Below, piece after piece: positions 53,404-63,850 of a DNA stretch of 64,000 bases; position 1 is the first letter of the stretch; the number at the start of each line of letters is the position of its first letter. The position numbers were made by a program, and so were the translations under genes. Source of the stretch: Limnomonas spitsbergensis (lineage: Eukaryota > Chlorophyta > Chlorophyceae > Chlamydomonadales); the NCBI GenBank assembly GCA_037349105.1, contig JAYJMM010000112.1, forward strand, positions 1,798,001 to 1,862,000, given 5' to 3'. The notes beneath the pieces were generated by a model, which was not told the origin of the DNA, ran no database searches, and worked only from the letters and a program-made list of their open reading frames with translations.

Positions 53404-56400
53404 ATGATGGCTTCATCGGTGAGAATTCTGTCCCGGGATCGATGCCTGCTGCACCAGCAACTGACAACCAGACCGTCAGCCGCCTGCCGCGTCGTCTCGG
53501 CGCGACGCTGCTTCAGGTGACTTTATGGCCTTGCGAATCTGCAGTGCCATATCATCATCCTACTATATATATAAACCTTAAAATTTACCTCTGATTAACC
53601 CTCTTACCTCCCCCTCGGAACGGAGACAAAACCGGCTAGGGAAGCTCCTGCCTGTCGCACTAGCACAGAGCCTGTGTTAAAAAATTTACTTTGCCACCTC
53701 AATCTCCTTGACATACAACAAGCATTTGAAGCACAACCAAGCTGGTCCCTCATGAACACATGCAAAATCAGTTCCCCCACCCCTCCTCTCCGCCTATGCT
53801 GGCCAGGATCCCATGCAGTGCGGGCACTGTTGACCTGATCTCACCCGCAGATGACGAGATTCAGGATGCGCAAAGTGGGTGAATGGGAGCTTTTGGACTG
53901 TGAATAAGGAAGTGGTTTCACCATTTGCATGGTGTCAGTAATAGGGTCTGCGACATGCTGCATGGCACTATCTACTGAGCAACTAACCGGCTGGACTGCT
54001 AGCCCAGTGGAGGTCAGATATTTGATCCGACCGGTTGGATCCTCATCTGCATCATAAGACGAATGCCAGAGGCCCGGCCGCCATCTGAAGCCATGCTCTT
54101 CATGTACAAACATAGAGGATGTGCCGAGCTATGTCGATGAGGCGCCCACCTCGGCCGCGAAGATCGTGCATGATGTTGGTGTTGGTAACACTCCGCGATC
54201 CTCTGACAATGGGACGCGTCCAAGCAGCATGAGCGGCGAGCCGGCAGGATCCAGAGGAAATTGGCAAGCTACTCCTGGTCGGGAGCCTGCAGCCACAGGG
54301 AGAATCGCCTCACCAGGCTCCATCTATGTCAGCCCGAAAGGTCAACCAGAAAAGCTTGCGTCTATCGTCCGAACTAACATGGAAAAGGGTCAGACCCTGA
54401 AACTCTACATGTCAGGTAGGGTTTCGATTCGGTTTGGAAATCCCGGAACCCAATAAAATAGACTTGATGGCTGGTGGGGTTGTTTTGGTTAGAAAATCCC
54501 TAGCCCCTTAACCCCGAAACTCTACATGGCTGACAGGGTTGGATCGGATGGGAAATTCATAGATCTCATACCCAGAAACCAACTGAAATTGAACCCGATT
54601 AGGACTGGGAATAAGTGGGGGCTGCAGACATTATCTGATTGAACGAGATGGGCTGTGGCTTTGAGCAATCTGGGACAGACTGTACGGGTGTTGTGTTTCT
54701 TTCCCCGTGACTCAGCTTCATGCCAGCTACACTCAAGCTGCCGACTAGAGGCACCATTTCTGGCCAGCCTTGCTGCTCTGGCCACCAGTCTTAACCCGGT
54801 CCAGGTTCGGGCCTTTGGCGGCTGCGGGCGGCCCATTGAAGGTGGACTCGTAGCCGAAAAAATAAACATTGCGCAGCTGGCGTCAAACATTGCCCTCCTT
54901 GCTCATCAGGCCCGGCAAGCTGCACGGCTGCTATCCAGGGCATCGTGGATGCTAATGCATCCCTGCAGGGCGAGGGCAAGGTAGGATCAGGGTGTAGGGT
55001 TTAGACCCTAAACCCTGAACCTAGCCAGGGCGAGGTGGGATCATGGGAAGAAACAGGGGAGATTGCTACGTCCTGTGGGGAGGGGGGGGCGTGAGAATTG
55101 GGGAGACAGCGCAGCTTGGGCCGAAGCCACATCTGCGCCATTACAGAGCCAGGGCAGGACGATATCAATTGGAATGCTGCTGCTGCTGCTGCTGCTGCTA
55201 ATTAGCTCTTGCTGCTATTCAGCTGCTGCTTCCTATCTTGGTAGTACATACAATGTAGCTTAAATTTGTGCCGTATCGTGCTGTTAAGCTGCTGGTGCTA
55301 TTTAGCTGTTGTTGCCATTCAGCCGCTGAAGATGCTTTTCAGCTGCTGCAGCCGAGGCTGCAGCTGCTATTTAGCTTGTGCTGCTATTCTGTCTCTACTG
55401 CTGCTACTCAGCCGATGCTGATGCCATTCTTCCACTCAGGGCTTGTAGGGTCAAGGGTTTAGGGTTTGCTGCTATTCAGCTGCTGCTTCTCAGCTGTTGC
55501 AGCTTGTAGGGATTCTAGTTTGCTGCATTTCAGCTGTTTCAGCTGCAATTCAGCCAATGCCAATGCTCTACTCCCACTCAGGGGCTCTGTGGGCTCTAGT
55601 TTGCTGCCAGCGCCCCGTGAAGCCGATGTTGTATGCATACCTTGATGTTATAACAGCAACGGCAACTGGTGACGAAAAGCTACGTAGCGCGATATGGCTC
55701 GATCCAGCACGATACGGCACACATAAAGCTGGATTGTATATACGAACAAGTCAGCATGGTACGGGCCACAATGCAAGCCATGTCAGTATGGTACGGGCCA
55801 CAATGCAAGCCATGTCAGCATGACACGGGCCACAATGCAAGCCATGTTAGGCCGGACTGTGCTACCACATACAAGAGGGCTTCAGGACCCTTGTCCCGAC
55901 TCATGCTTTGGGCAGGGGGGCACTTGGACATGTGTGCGCATTCAACAAAAGCTCAATGGCAAATCACTGATATGCCAGTTCATATTGTCTGTGCTTACAA
56001 AGCGACTGCATGATTACTCGCCCCTTACCGGTGCTTGGCGGACGGCGCCATGATGACTCGTTTCCTGCCGGCAGTGTTTCTGTTTTCGTGACTCAGATAC
56101 ATATCAGCTACATCCCGGCTCCCTGCCAGAGGCCTCGGGTGTGGCCATCCATGCTGCTTGGGCCGCCGTCTGTAGGCCGGTCCAGGTTTGGTCGTAATCG
56201 GGCCTTCGGTGGCCGCGGGAATGCCGCGGGGCTGTCTGTTGAAGTTGGTCTTGTAGCCGAAAAAAGAAACACGGCCTGCCTGTTGCATGACGCTCTCCCC
56301 CTTCTCCCGCGCAGGCTATGATGACGCTGGGGTTTACCCCGGTCGCAAACAAGGGTTGCAGGAACGCAGTTTTCACCCAGGGCCTGCGTTCCGAGGCCGC

Positions 56401-58473
56401 CTTCCTGCTGGTGCGGTCCTACGCTTCCTCGGCTGTTGCGGCAGGAAGGGAGAGCGGAGGACCTGTGGTGAAGTGAGTGGTCCGGTGCCTCCCCGGGGTG
56501 GACTGAAGTGGATTGCTTTCAGTCTTGGGAGCTTGTTCAGGACATAAGCTTGTTCTTGAGCGCTCTCAGGACATGAGCTCTTGAGCTCTCAGGACATGAG
56601 CTCTTGAGCTCTCAGGACATGAGCTCTTGAGCTCTCAGGACATGAGCTCTTGAGCTCTCAGGACATGAGCTCTTGAGCTCTCAGGACATGAGCTCTTGAG
56701 CTCTCAGGACATGAGCTCTTGAGCTCTCAGGACATGAGCTCTTGAGCTCTCAGGACATGAGCTCTTGAGCTCTCAGGACATGAGTTATTAAATGGCGGTC
56801 ATGAGGAAGTTCTTGAAAAACAGAAAGTCATGAGCTTGTTCTTGGGTGCTTTCAAGACATACGGGGGTCCTGGGGGGGGGGTATCCTCTTCAGCTTGCTC
56901 TTGGGAGCTTGTTCAGGTCATGAGGTTATTCTTCGAAGCTTTCCGGACATGAGCTCGTTCTTACAAAGTTCAAGTCATATGCTTGTTCTTGGGTGCTTTT
57001 GTGCTTGTTTATGACATTTTGGGGGCGGGGTCAGGGTTTCCACCTGGAGGTCCAGGAGGAGGTTTCCGGAGCCCTGAAAGAGAACAACTTGCACTTAACT
57101 GAGGACATGAATGCATGGGTGTGCCGCTCAGGCTGGTGCGCACTAGCATGAACACAGCCACAGGCCCTGCTGAAGCCGGGCCGTGCTTGCCCTGGTCACA
57201 GGGTGGGCAAGATGACCCGGCCAGAGGATCTGACAAAGAGAATCGTCCAGGTGCTGACGTTCCAGTCTGAGTCTTTGACACTCGCCATGGTTGGAGACTC
57301 TCCGTGCGAAGTAGCAATCCTCGTGAGTCTTAGCGGGATGAAAACCCCAAACCCTAAACCCTAAACCATTATGTGCAAAGTTGAAACCCTCGTGAGTCCC
57401 AGCGGGATGAAAACCCCAAACCTTAACCCTAAACCATTATGTGTGAAGTAGCAATCCTCTTGAGTCACAGTGGGAAGAGAAGTTAAGCCCTCTTAGCATT
57501 TTTAAAATTGTGGTAGAATCCGGCTAAACCTGTGCTGTGTCGAGCCGCTTTGAGATGTATAGAGTCGTATCAAGCTGGATCATGCTACCAAGGCCGTAGA
57601 ATTCAGCTAAATTTGTGCTGTATGGTACCGTGCCGTGTCGGGCTCCCATGTTTTTTACCTCATATGTGTTGCTTGACTGGTGACGGTAAGGCTGGGTGAA
57701 AGTGGAGATGCAATCGGCCCCTGCCCTGCCAGTGACGCCCCGCGATGATTCCCCAGTCAGAGACACCCCAGCATGAGGGTCCAGCCAGTGCGGTGCTGTG
57801 TCTACTTAAGCCAGTGACAGAGCATCTAGAGGGTGGTGCTGGGCAGCACCACCGGGCCGGTGTGGGCTTAACCTGAACTTGTTAACGACTGGAGTTCCGA
57901 GCAGCTTTGCTTGCTTGCTTTGCACTCCCCTCCTGGCCAAAGCCAATGATGTAGCTGAATGATAGCTGAATGTAGCCAAATGTACGGTAGCTGATTGTAG
58001 CTGAATGTAGCTGATGCACCCGGCAGTAAACAGTAGTGTGGTGCTCAGCCTACCTTGTGAATGACACAATATCTCTCGCTGTTGTTTTTCTGCTCAACCA
58101 AGGATTGTGTTTCATGTTTCATATTGCATTGTCTCCATTTCTCTTTTTGACGAGTGCCATGCCACTGTCCGCGCACGCTCTGATTGAGGATGCGCGGACT
58201 GTGGCACGGCACCCGTCTCAAGTGGCACAAACCCTCTAGGCCTCAACCCTGAATCTCAACCCTTAACCCTTAACCTAAACCTTGAGCCTAAACCCTGAAC
58301 CCTGAACCAGTGTCATTCCACTGTCTGTGCAGGCTCTGATTGAGGCTAAGGCGGGCTTCTCGGATTTCGCTATCGAGGTCACCCCAGAGGTCCAGTCTGT
58401 GATTAGAGAGGGCGGCGGCACGCCGCTTCGGGTGCGGATTGGATTCATGTCTCCACCTGCTGTGAATGCATGA
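53404..58473 (+). CDS. Organelle-targeted protein with two SpoVS (Alba-like) type units
   Basis: Exons 53404-53516, about 54072-54415, 54910-54980, 56315-56467, 57035-57135, 57202-57322 and 58333-58473; phases agree (2,1,0,0,2,0), about 347 aa. Exon 1 is a textbook transit peptide (MMASSVRILSRDR..., Arg/Ser-rich, no acids except one Asp). Unit 1 reads YVSPKGQPEKLASIVRTNME, then LKLYMSGPASCTAAIQGIVD. Unit 2 reads KMTRPEDLTKRIVQVL, then LTLAMVGDSPCEVAI and ALIEAK. Both follow the SpoVS pattern: strand, LA-I-kG, strand ending in G, then a helix with repeated Ala/Ile. SpoVS proteins are small nucleic-acid-associated Alba relatives known mainly from sporulating bacteria. The function here is unknown; DNA or RNA binding in an organelle is inference. 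The exon 2 start and the exon 4/5 junction are the least sure. Confidence 0.6.
54672..54890 (+). repeat. Dispersed AGCTACA-family repeat, copy 2
   Basis: Similar to 56030-56290: CCCCGTGACTCAGCTTCATG, CCGGTCCAGGTTCGGGCCTT, then TTGAAGGTGGACTCGTAGCC and GAAAAAATAAACA. About 200 bp, non-coding; it lies in the intron before exon 54910. Confidence 0.65.
55160..55850. repeat. GCTGCT/CAGCTGCTGC tracts and a 32-bp triplicate
   Basis: 55175-55570: CTG-rich degenerate repeats including CTGCTATTCAGCTGCTGC. 55753-55848: three copies of a 32-bp unit containing GTACGGGCCACAATGCAAGC. Intronic. Confidence 0.75.
56030..56290 (+). repeat. Dispersed AGCTACA-family repeat, copy 3
   Basis: Matches copy 2 through CGTGACTCAGATAC, CAGCTACA, CCGGTCCAGGTTTGG and TTGTAGCCGAAAAAAGAAAC. 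Lies in the intron before exon 56315 of the SpoVS-like gene. Confidence 0.65.
56550..56785. repeat. 23-bp minisatellite, about 10 copies
   Basis: Unit CTCTCAGGACATGAG plus CTCTTGAG in perfect tandem, in the intron after exon 56315-56467 of the SpoVS-like gene. Confidence 0.9.
57305..57480 (+). repeat. Triplicated splice-donor edge of SpoVS-like exon 57202-57322
   Basis: The exon end and donor (GAAGTAGCAATCCTC then GTGAGTC) recur twice downstream at a period of about 75 bp: once with GTGAGTCCC and once with the GT destroyed (TTGAGTCAC). CCAAACCCTAAACCCTAAAC lies between the first two copies. Confidence 0.85.
58150..58215 (+). pseudogene. Decayed copy of the acceptor side of SpoVS-like last exon
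   Basis: The block CACTGTCCGCGCACGCTCTG and following GATTGAGGA match the true acceptor/exon at 58310-58360 (CACTGTCTGTGCAGGCTCTG), but the AG is lost. CCCTAAACC-like sequence separates the two. Confidence 0.75.
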
Positions 58474-58499
58474 CACAATGCACACCTGAAAACCTTAAC

Positions 58500-60270
58500 C
58501 CTACATTTGATCTGTTTTGTCTCCACATGGAATGGTGCGTGTCGGTGCCCCAGGTTCTGCTTGAGGTCTGGAATTTGTGACTATCAGATGATCGAAATCC
58601 ATCTTTTGTTCGCATTTTTTATGTCTTCCCCCTATGTACGTTTATTTCTTTTGCCTGTCCTCGGGGTTTCTCTACTTATTATTTTTTTTGTATTTGAATG
58701 CCCTTCGGGTTGGACTCTGTGCCTAATTAATTATTTTTTGAGGTGCGCGGAGTGGTGCGCGATAGAATAATAATTGACAACTCTTTTGGGGGTGCGCGGA
58801 AAACGTATTCCGGCACCAAATATTAAAAACAACGCAAAATTTCAGTGTGCGCAGAGCAGTTTTTTTTTTGCCTGCGCGACAAATTTGATACCGTATATTA
58901 GTGCTCAACAGGGGTGCTCGGAAGGGGCCTGTCACTTAGGGGGGCTGACCGGTCCCCCAAAACAGGGGGTTTCGATGCCCAGGTTGGTGCTTAAGCCCAT
59001 TGAAGAATTGGCCAAGAAAAAAACGATGTTTCATTTATATTAAATAATTTCAATGCTGGACCCTATTCCGTTTTACGGTAGCCTGCCTGCACCCCTAAAA
59101 ATATTTATTTGTTTTCGGCAGAGCCCCCCCGGGCGGCTGAAGGTCGCAAAGCCCCCAGAGTCACCCCCTGTCAGTCCGTCAGGTTGTCAGTCCGCGTTAT
59201 GTTTCTGGAGAAACTGGAGAAAATGTATGCGCTACAGCGCAAATCAACCGGCTGTATTTACAAAAGTTGTCAAGACCTCAAAGGCCGAGGTGCAGAAATG
59301 AGAAAGTCAGCTACCAAGGCCGGATCTCACAGCGGATGACGTGAGGTGCCACGCGACAGCTGCAACTTCGCTTCTCTATGTGCGATTTAATACGCATCAT
59401 TACCTACACGCACTTGGCCAGCGATTGAGTCGTGACAAATATTTTGAAATCCTGTAACATGGCGAGAGGGGTTTGCATCCCCTGGTTTGCATGGGGTGAA
59501 GGTGACCCCCGTACGCAACTGCGCTTGCCCTCTGGAAAATCACATACCCGATTGCTCTTCCGTTTTTCGTGCTGTGCAAGATTACTTGTTACGGACCAGT
59601 CACACGGGTATTTGTTTGCCCCCCACTCCGCAGGACAAAAAATTCTTTGTTAACCACTATCAGCTTACACACTGTCTAATTTCGACTGATTCCTACCAAT
59701 TTTATCCGATGCGGCCCATCATTGCTATCGCGCACCCCTCGCGAACAATATTTTGTGTGCAAAGGCAGCCTGAAAGTGCAGGAGCGGTAGAGTCGTAGGC
59801 TGTTCTCGGGTAAAACAACCGTCAAGACAGAACTGTAGGCTGGAAACCCTGGTTGGTGATTGCTTATTGCATGTACAAAATATTTAACTTCCCTCATAAT
59901 TAATGTTGTTGAAAGATCCATAAATATACTAATTATCAATTGTCGACGCCAGTTTTCAGTCGGAAATTAAGGGGTTTTGTCGATAATTTGCCCTGAGAGC
60001 AGCATAATAAGATGTATTTTTTTCATACCGGATGGAAGGCTAATCAAATCTACAGTACGGTAGTATATCTCACCCCTAATCAACAAAAGTGTTGAGGGAA
60101 AGCAAAGCATATGCACAGTCATGGCTTGGTACCAATATGCGGAGGTAAGGCATGACATTGGCCAGCTCCTAACTCTCTCTACATGGCTTGGTACAAATAT
60201 TTGGCAGTGAGACATGATATTGGCAAGCTCCTACCTCTCTCTACGTTTTAGCCTGCTTGTGTGATTCTAA
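58500..60270. other. Intergenic or intronic; no exon recognised
   Basis: AT-richer than its surroundings. Nothing reads as a supported exon. A block CCCCCCGGGCGGCTGAAGGT near 59126 has a relative near 53183, with CCAGAGTCACCCC following in both: a small dispersed repeat. Confidence 0.35.
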
Positions 60271-60281
60271 CTGGTCCGCTG

Positions 60282-60525
60282 TGCCTCCTATGAAGCGCCC
60301 TCCAGGCTTTCAACCTGCTCGTCTCGAAACCCAATGCATCCCTGCCACAGACACCGCCCTCCTAGTTGCTCTGCGAGCGAGGGCAAGCCCTCTGTGACAC
60401 GACACCGCCCTCCTAGTATCTTTGTGTCTTGGGCATGCAAACCTTCAAACCAGCAAACGTTTAAACCGTTGTGCCTGCTATGAACCGCCCGGCAGGCGTT
60501 CAACCTGCTTGTCTCGAAAGGGGCT
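60282..60525. repeat. Duplicated acceptor region of gene E exon
   Basis: 60282-60336 and 60472-60520 share CTATGAA-CGCCC-CAGGC-TTCAACCTGCT-GTCTCGAAA. The first copy precedes non-exonic sequence. Confidence 0.75.
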
Positions 60526-60711
60526 CCGACGCCATGGAGCCAGGCCAAGAGCAGTGAGATCAAAAGCGCCAACCCCGCGGTGAGCTCGACGGGGGAGCCC
60601 ATGATCACGGTGACGGTGAAGGAGTACAATGCGCTGAAGGCTCAGGTGACGGAGCTGGCGCAGCAGAACATCGATTTGGTCAAGGTCCTGACACAGAAGC
60701 TCATGGCTTAG
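60521..60711 (+). CDS. Gene E: last exon, C-terminal coiled coil of unknown protein
   Basis: Acceptor CTTGTCTCGAAAG precedes 60521; the exon enters in phase 1 and ends at TAG (60709-60711). The 62 residues include EYNALKAQVTELAQQN and end VKVLTQKLMA, a short leucine-heptad helix. Upstream exons were not identified; it could belong to a gene starting after 58473, or be a distal exon of the SpoVS-like gene via an unseen exon (phase 1 is needed). Confidence 0.55.
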
Positions 60712-61096
60712 CTCTTGCACGAGTCTGCTTGGAGAGGGGCACGGAGAAGCTCGTGGCTTAACTCGTGCACGAGGCTGCTTGATGAGGGGCACTGAGAAGC
60801 TCGTGGCTTAACTCATGCACGAGGCTGCTTGATGAGGGGCACGGAGAAGCTCGTGGCTTAACTCATGCACGAGGCTGCTTGATGAGGGGCACGGAGAAGC
60901 TCGTGGCTTAACTCATGCACGAGGCTGCTTGATGAGGGGCACGAAGAAGCTCGTGGCTTAACTCATGCACGAGGCTGCTTGATGAGGGGCACTGAGAAGC
61001 TCGTGGCTTAACTCATGCACGAGGCTGCTTGATGAGGGGCACGGAGAAGCTCATGGCTTGACTCACTCTTGCACGAGTCTGCTTGGAGAGGGGCAC
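60693..61096. repeat. 50-bp minisatellite, about 8 copies, seeded on the gene E stop codon
   Basis: The first unit contains the end of the gene E reading frame (GAAGCTCATGGCTTAG). Later units carry GAAGCTCGTGGCTTAACTC and GCACGAGGCTGCTTGATGAG. Confidence 0.9.
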
Positions 61097-61289
61097 GGGG
61101 ATGTGGCGGTCTATGCCGTGAATGCAGCACGTCCAACTTTCAAGCTTGCCCTCATGCCATAGTGCTACCTAGAATGCAGGCATGGCATGTCGTTGTGCAG
61201 CACAGAATGCATGCATTGCATCAAAGGATGCATGCATGGGAAGGATTCTGGGGTGCCGTCAACGCACGATTGCACTGTCCTTTTGGCAG

Positions 61290-61436
61290 GAAGTCGGTGT
61301 GCCGGGGATCCCAATTTGTCGCAACGGCTGGGAGTATGAGAGTACTCCAACTGTCAATGACGTTACACCTCTGGGCCATGCACTAGACGGCTCGGCCGCG
61401 GACGCGTGGGCGCCCAACAGTAGGAGAGTACTCCAG
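61290..61436 (+). CDS. Possible isolated exon (49 codons)
   Basis: Flanked by TCCTTTTGGCAG and by CTCCAG then GTATGT, phase 0 at both ends. Reads EVGVPGIPICRNGWEYE and on to SRRVLQ. No partner exon was found. Part of it (AATGACGTTACACCTCTGGG) resembles non-coding copies at 47230 and 47740, so it could instead be a dispersed repeat. Confidence 0.3.
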
Positions 61437-61773
61437 GTATGTACCTGTCAGATGTGCAGGGAGCATGTATTGAGTTCCGGGTTATTGAGATAACCGGCAG
61501 CTACCAGCCGCTGAGCTGATGGGTGGGCATCAATATTCGAATTGCATACTATTTTTCTCATGCTATGGGGGCATAGGCCATTATGGACGACAGGTGATTG
61601 ACAGGTGGATGCATGACAAGCATGTGAAGGCCTGGCTGAGGATATATTGTGGCTTTCTTGTGGCCGCACTCCGTGCCCCAGGGATTTCTTGTAGCCGCAC
61701 TCCGTGCCCAAGCAGGGTTCACTTCACGCATACAGTGGGGCGAAGCACTGCTTTGAAGTCCTGACAGATGATG

Positions 61774-62463
61774 TCATGACGAGGGTTTGCACCGTGCTAA
61801 ACAGATGATGAGGGTTTCCTTGGCTATTTTGCAAGCGGGACAGTTCCTTTGCTCGTGTTGGTACATCTGTTTGCGCTTAATCACGTCCTTGGGCACGTCA
61901 ATGCCATCGATGTTGGTAGGTGCTCCGCCGCATTGGTGTATGGTCGTGTGGCAGATGTGGCCATTGAGGGCTGGTTGGGTGCCCTTTTTCTTGAACTTCC
62001 TAGCTGCAACATGGCTGTCTTTGATGCCCACTATAACTCCCGATGTTCCCTTTTGGCCTTGCTGTCCTCGTGGAACGGTCCGGGCGTGGCACTGTTGTAG
62101 AAAATTGTATATCCTCCGAGGGATTCCTGCTGCAGGGGTTTCCCCAAGCCCCAAGAAGACAACTGCGGTGACGCCCCACGGATGAGGTTTGTTTCTGAAA
62201 GAATGTAATAATAAATGTTTTCTCTTGAAGAATTGTGTCGACTGATATCTACTTTTGTTTGGCTCAGAATCCCACCTCGTTGACCATGAGCCTGGAGTGG
62301 GGTGGGAGCATGGTTGTGATAAAGGGAGGGTCGCGTCAACGTCAGTATAATTTGTACCAGAGGGCAATTCAGGCCTCTTTTGGCACCTGCAAATAAAGAT
62401 GGGGTTGACAGCAGGTTGTCCAAGGAAGAAAGTTGATGCTCCTACTGTGTCCAAGCCATTCAT
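61774..62463 (-). CDS. Hypothetical open frame of about 229 codons, unrecognised
   Basis: ATG at 62463, stop at 61774, without interruption. The C-terminal half looks protein-like: ARKFKKKGTQPALNGHICHT, a Cys/His-containing stretch and IDVPKDVIKRKQMYQHEQRN. The N-terminal half is less convincing. It sits directly outside the end of retrotransposon B on the opposite strand. It could be a transposon remnant or a single-exon gene; I cannot name a family. Confidence 0.35.
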   Translation of the reverse strand: MNGLDTVGASTFFLGQPAVNPIFICRCQKRPELPSGTNYTDVDATLPLSQPCSHPTPGSWSTRWDSEPNKSRYQSTQFFKRKHLLLHSFRNKPHPWGVTAVVFLGLGETPAAGIPRRIYNFLQQCHARTVPRGQQGQKGTSGVIVGIKDSHVAARKFKKKGTQPALNGHICHTTIHQCGGAPTNIDGIDVPKDVIKRKQMYQHEQRNCPACKIAKETLIICLARCKPSS

Positions 62464-62705
62464 GAATCGATCATGATCAGGCAGGTGAAGCAAGACAGGT
62501 AAATGTCACAGTATATTACCGTATACGTGACAGAACCGTTGGAGCCGCCACTAGCGGCCACGGAGCCTCCGCAGCTTCTCTGCGGAGTCTCCGGGTTTGA
62601 GCTGAGACCTAGAAACCCGCTTACGCAGGTTGATTTGACAGGTTCTACCGTACTCTGAATTGGGCCTGCCGGGTCCCTGTATCCCGGCAATTGCCTAGGC
62701 TAGTT

Positions 62706-63155
62706 ACTTCGTCCCTTTCTAAAGGACAGACCTCTATTTGTAACAAGCACCGGCCGTCTTCGAGACCAGCAGCTTTCACTGAAGTCAGTACCTTAATCCG
62801 AGTCAAGCCTAGCTCAGCCTCAGCTGATCTAGCTGGAGACAAGTACCCCAGTAGAGAACCGAGACCCTTCCGAAGAAGAAGTACGCAGTCTACGTCCCGT
62901 CTACCTCACCGCGTGTTGCGCGGTAAGTGCCCTTAACATAGCCCAGCTGGATCGCGCCCAGACGGCCAGAAGGCCTATGCTACCTTAGTCAATTGTTATA
63001 CATACAAACAACCAGTTAGCTGCTTAACTCGCTGAGCACTCGCAGCCAGTGAAGAGTCACTGAGCCTGCCCGTAGGCGTCCATCACTGCCGTGAGGAAAG
63101 AAGTCCGCCACGGACCTGAAGCGCACATCGCGTGTCCTTTAGAAAGGGACGAAGT
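62706..63155. repeat. Inverted-repeat-bounded module in retrotransposon B leader
   Basis: Arms 62706-62728 and 63133-63155 are exact 23-bp reverse complements (core TCCCTTTCTAAAGGACA). The interior of 404 bp includes CGCGGTAAGTGCCC and GAAGTCCGCCACGGACC, also present in A. Confidence 0.9.
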
Positions 63156-63850
63156 GGATTGAGCCTGATCAGCTTAATTTGCCAATTCCTGCTAAAGGTG
63201 CTTGTGCAGCGAAATTGGAAATTTGTTTGCATGCAAACGACCTTGGACAGCATTTGAACTGCACTTTGCTGTGGTAATCTCCATAGAGAGATTGCCAAGT
63301 TAAACCCTGAGAATCACTGAGCGTGGCAGCTTAGTGTTGAGTCCAGGAGTGGCTTGAAGATCTGGCTGTGGATTTATACACCCAGCAGATAATTTCCTGT
63401 GTGACTGCAGATTGTGATCAGGTGGATCCAATCTTTCATCATTGACAGAAGTGAACTTGTGGATAGAACATCCAAGTTTGAAATCTTGTGGGTGTGCCAA
63501 AGGATCCCCGCAGGAACGCAGAGCTGAGCGGACACTACGCAAGAGGCAACATCCACGCAGGGCGTGTGACATTCACGCGGGACGCGAGACATCTAGAAGC
63601 AGCCCGACCAGCAAGGTGGGGAGAACTGAAAGGGCGAAGGAGGATTCCGCCAGATTAAAACTAGTGAGCAGAAAAGCAGGAAGGCGAGGCCTAACCTGCA
63701 TAGTGCTGTACCTGCCATCCGATCTTGACTTGCAAGCCCTCACCAGATTGCAGTAGGAACAAGGGAGCAGAAGCCTAGCGTTAGCAGATCTTGTAGAGGG
63801 TGTCGCCAGCACGCTTGCAGGACCGTGCGGTTCGTTAATTGCCTGTAGAT

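Noticed and set aside
58507..58770. Hydrophobic plus frame after the SpoVS-like gene
   Set aside because: AT-rich, no start or splice support, composition typical of random sequence.
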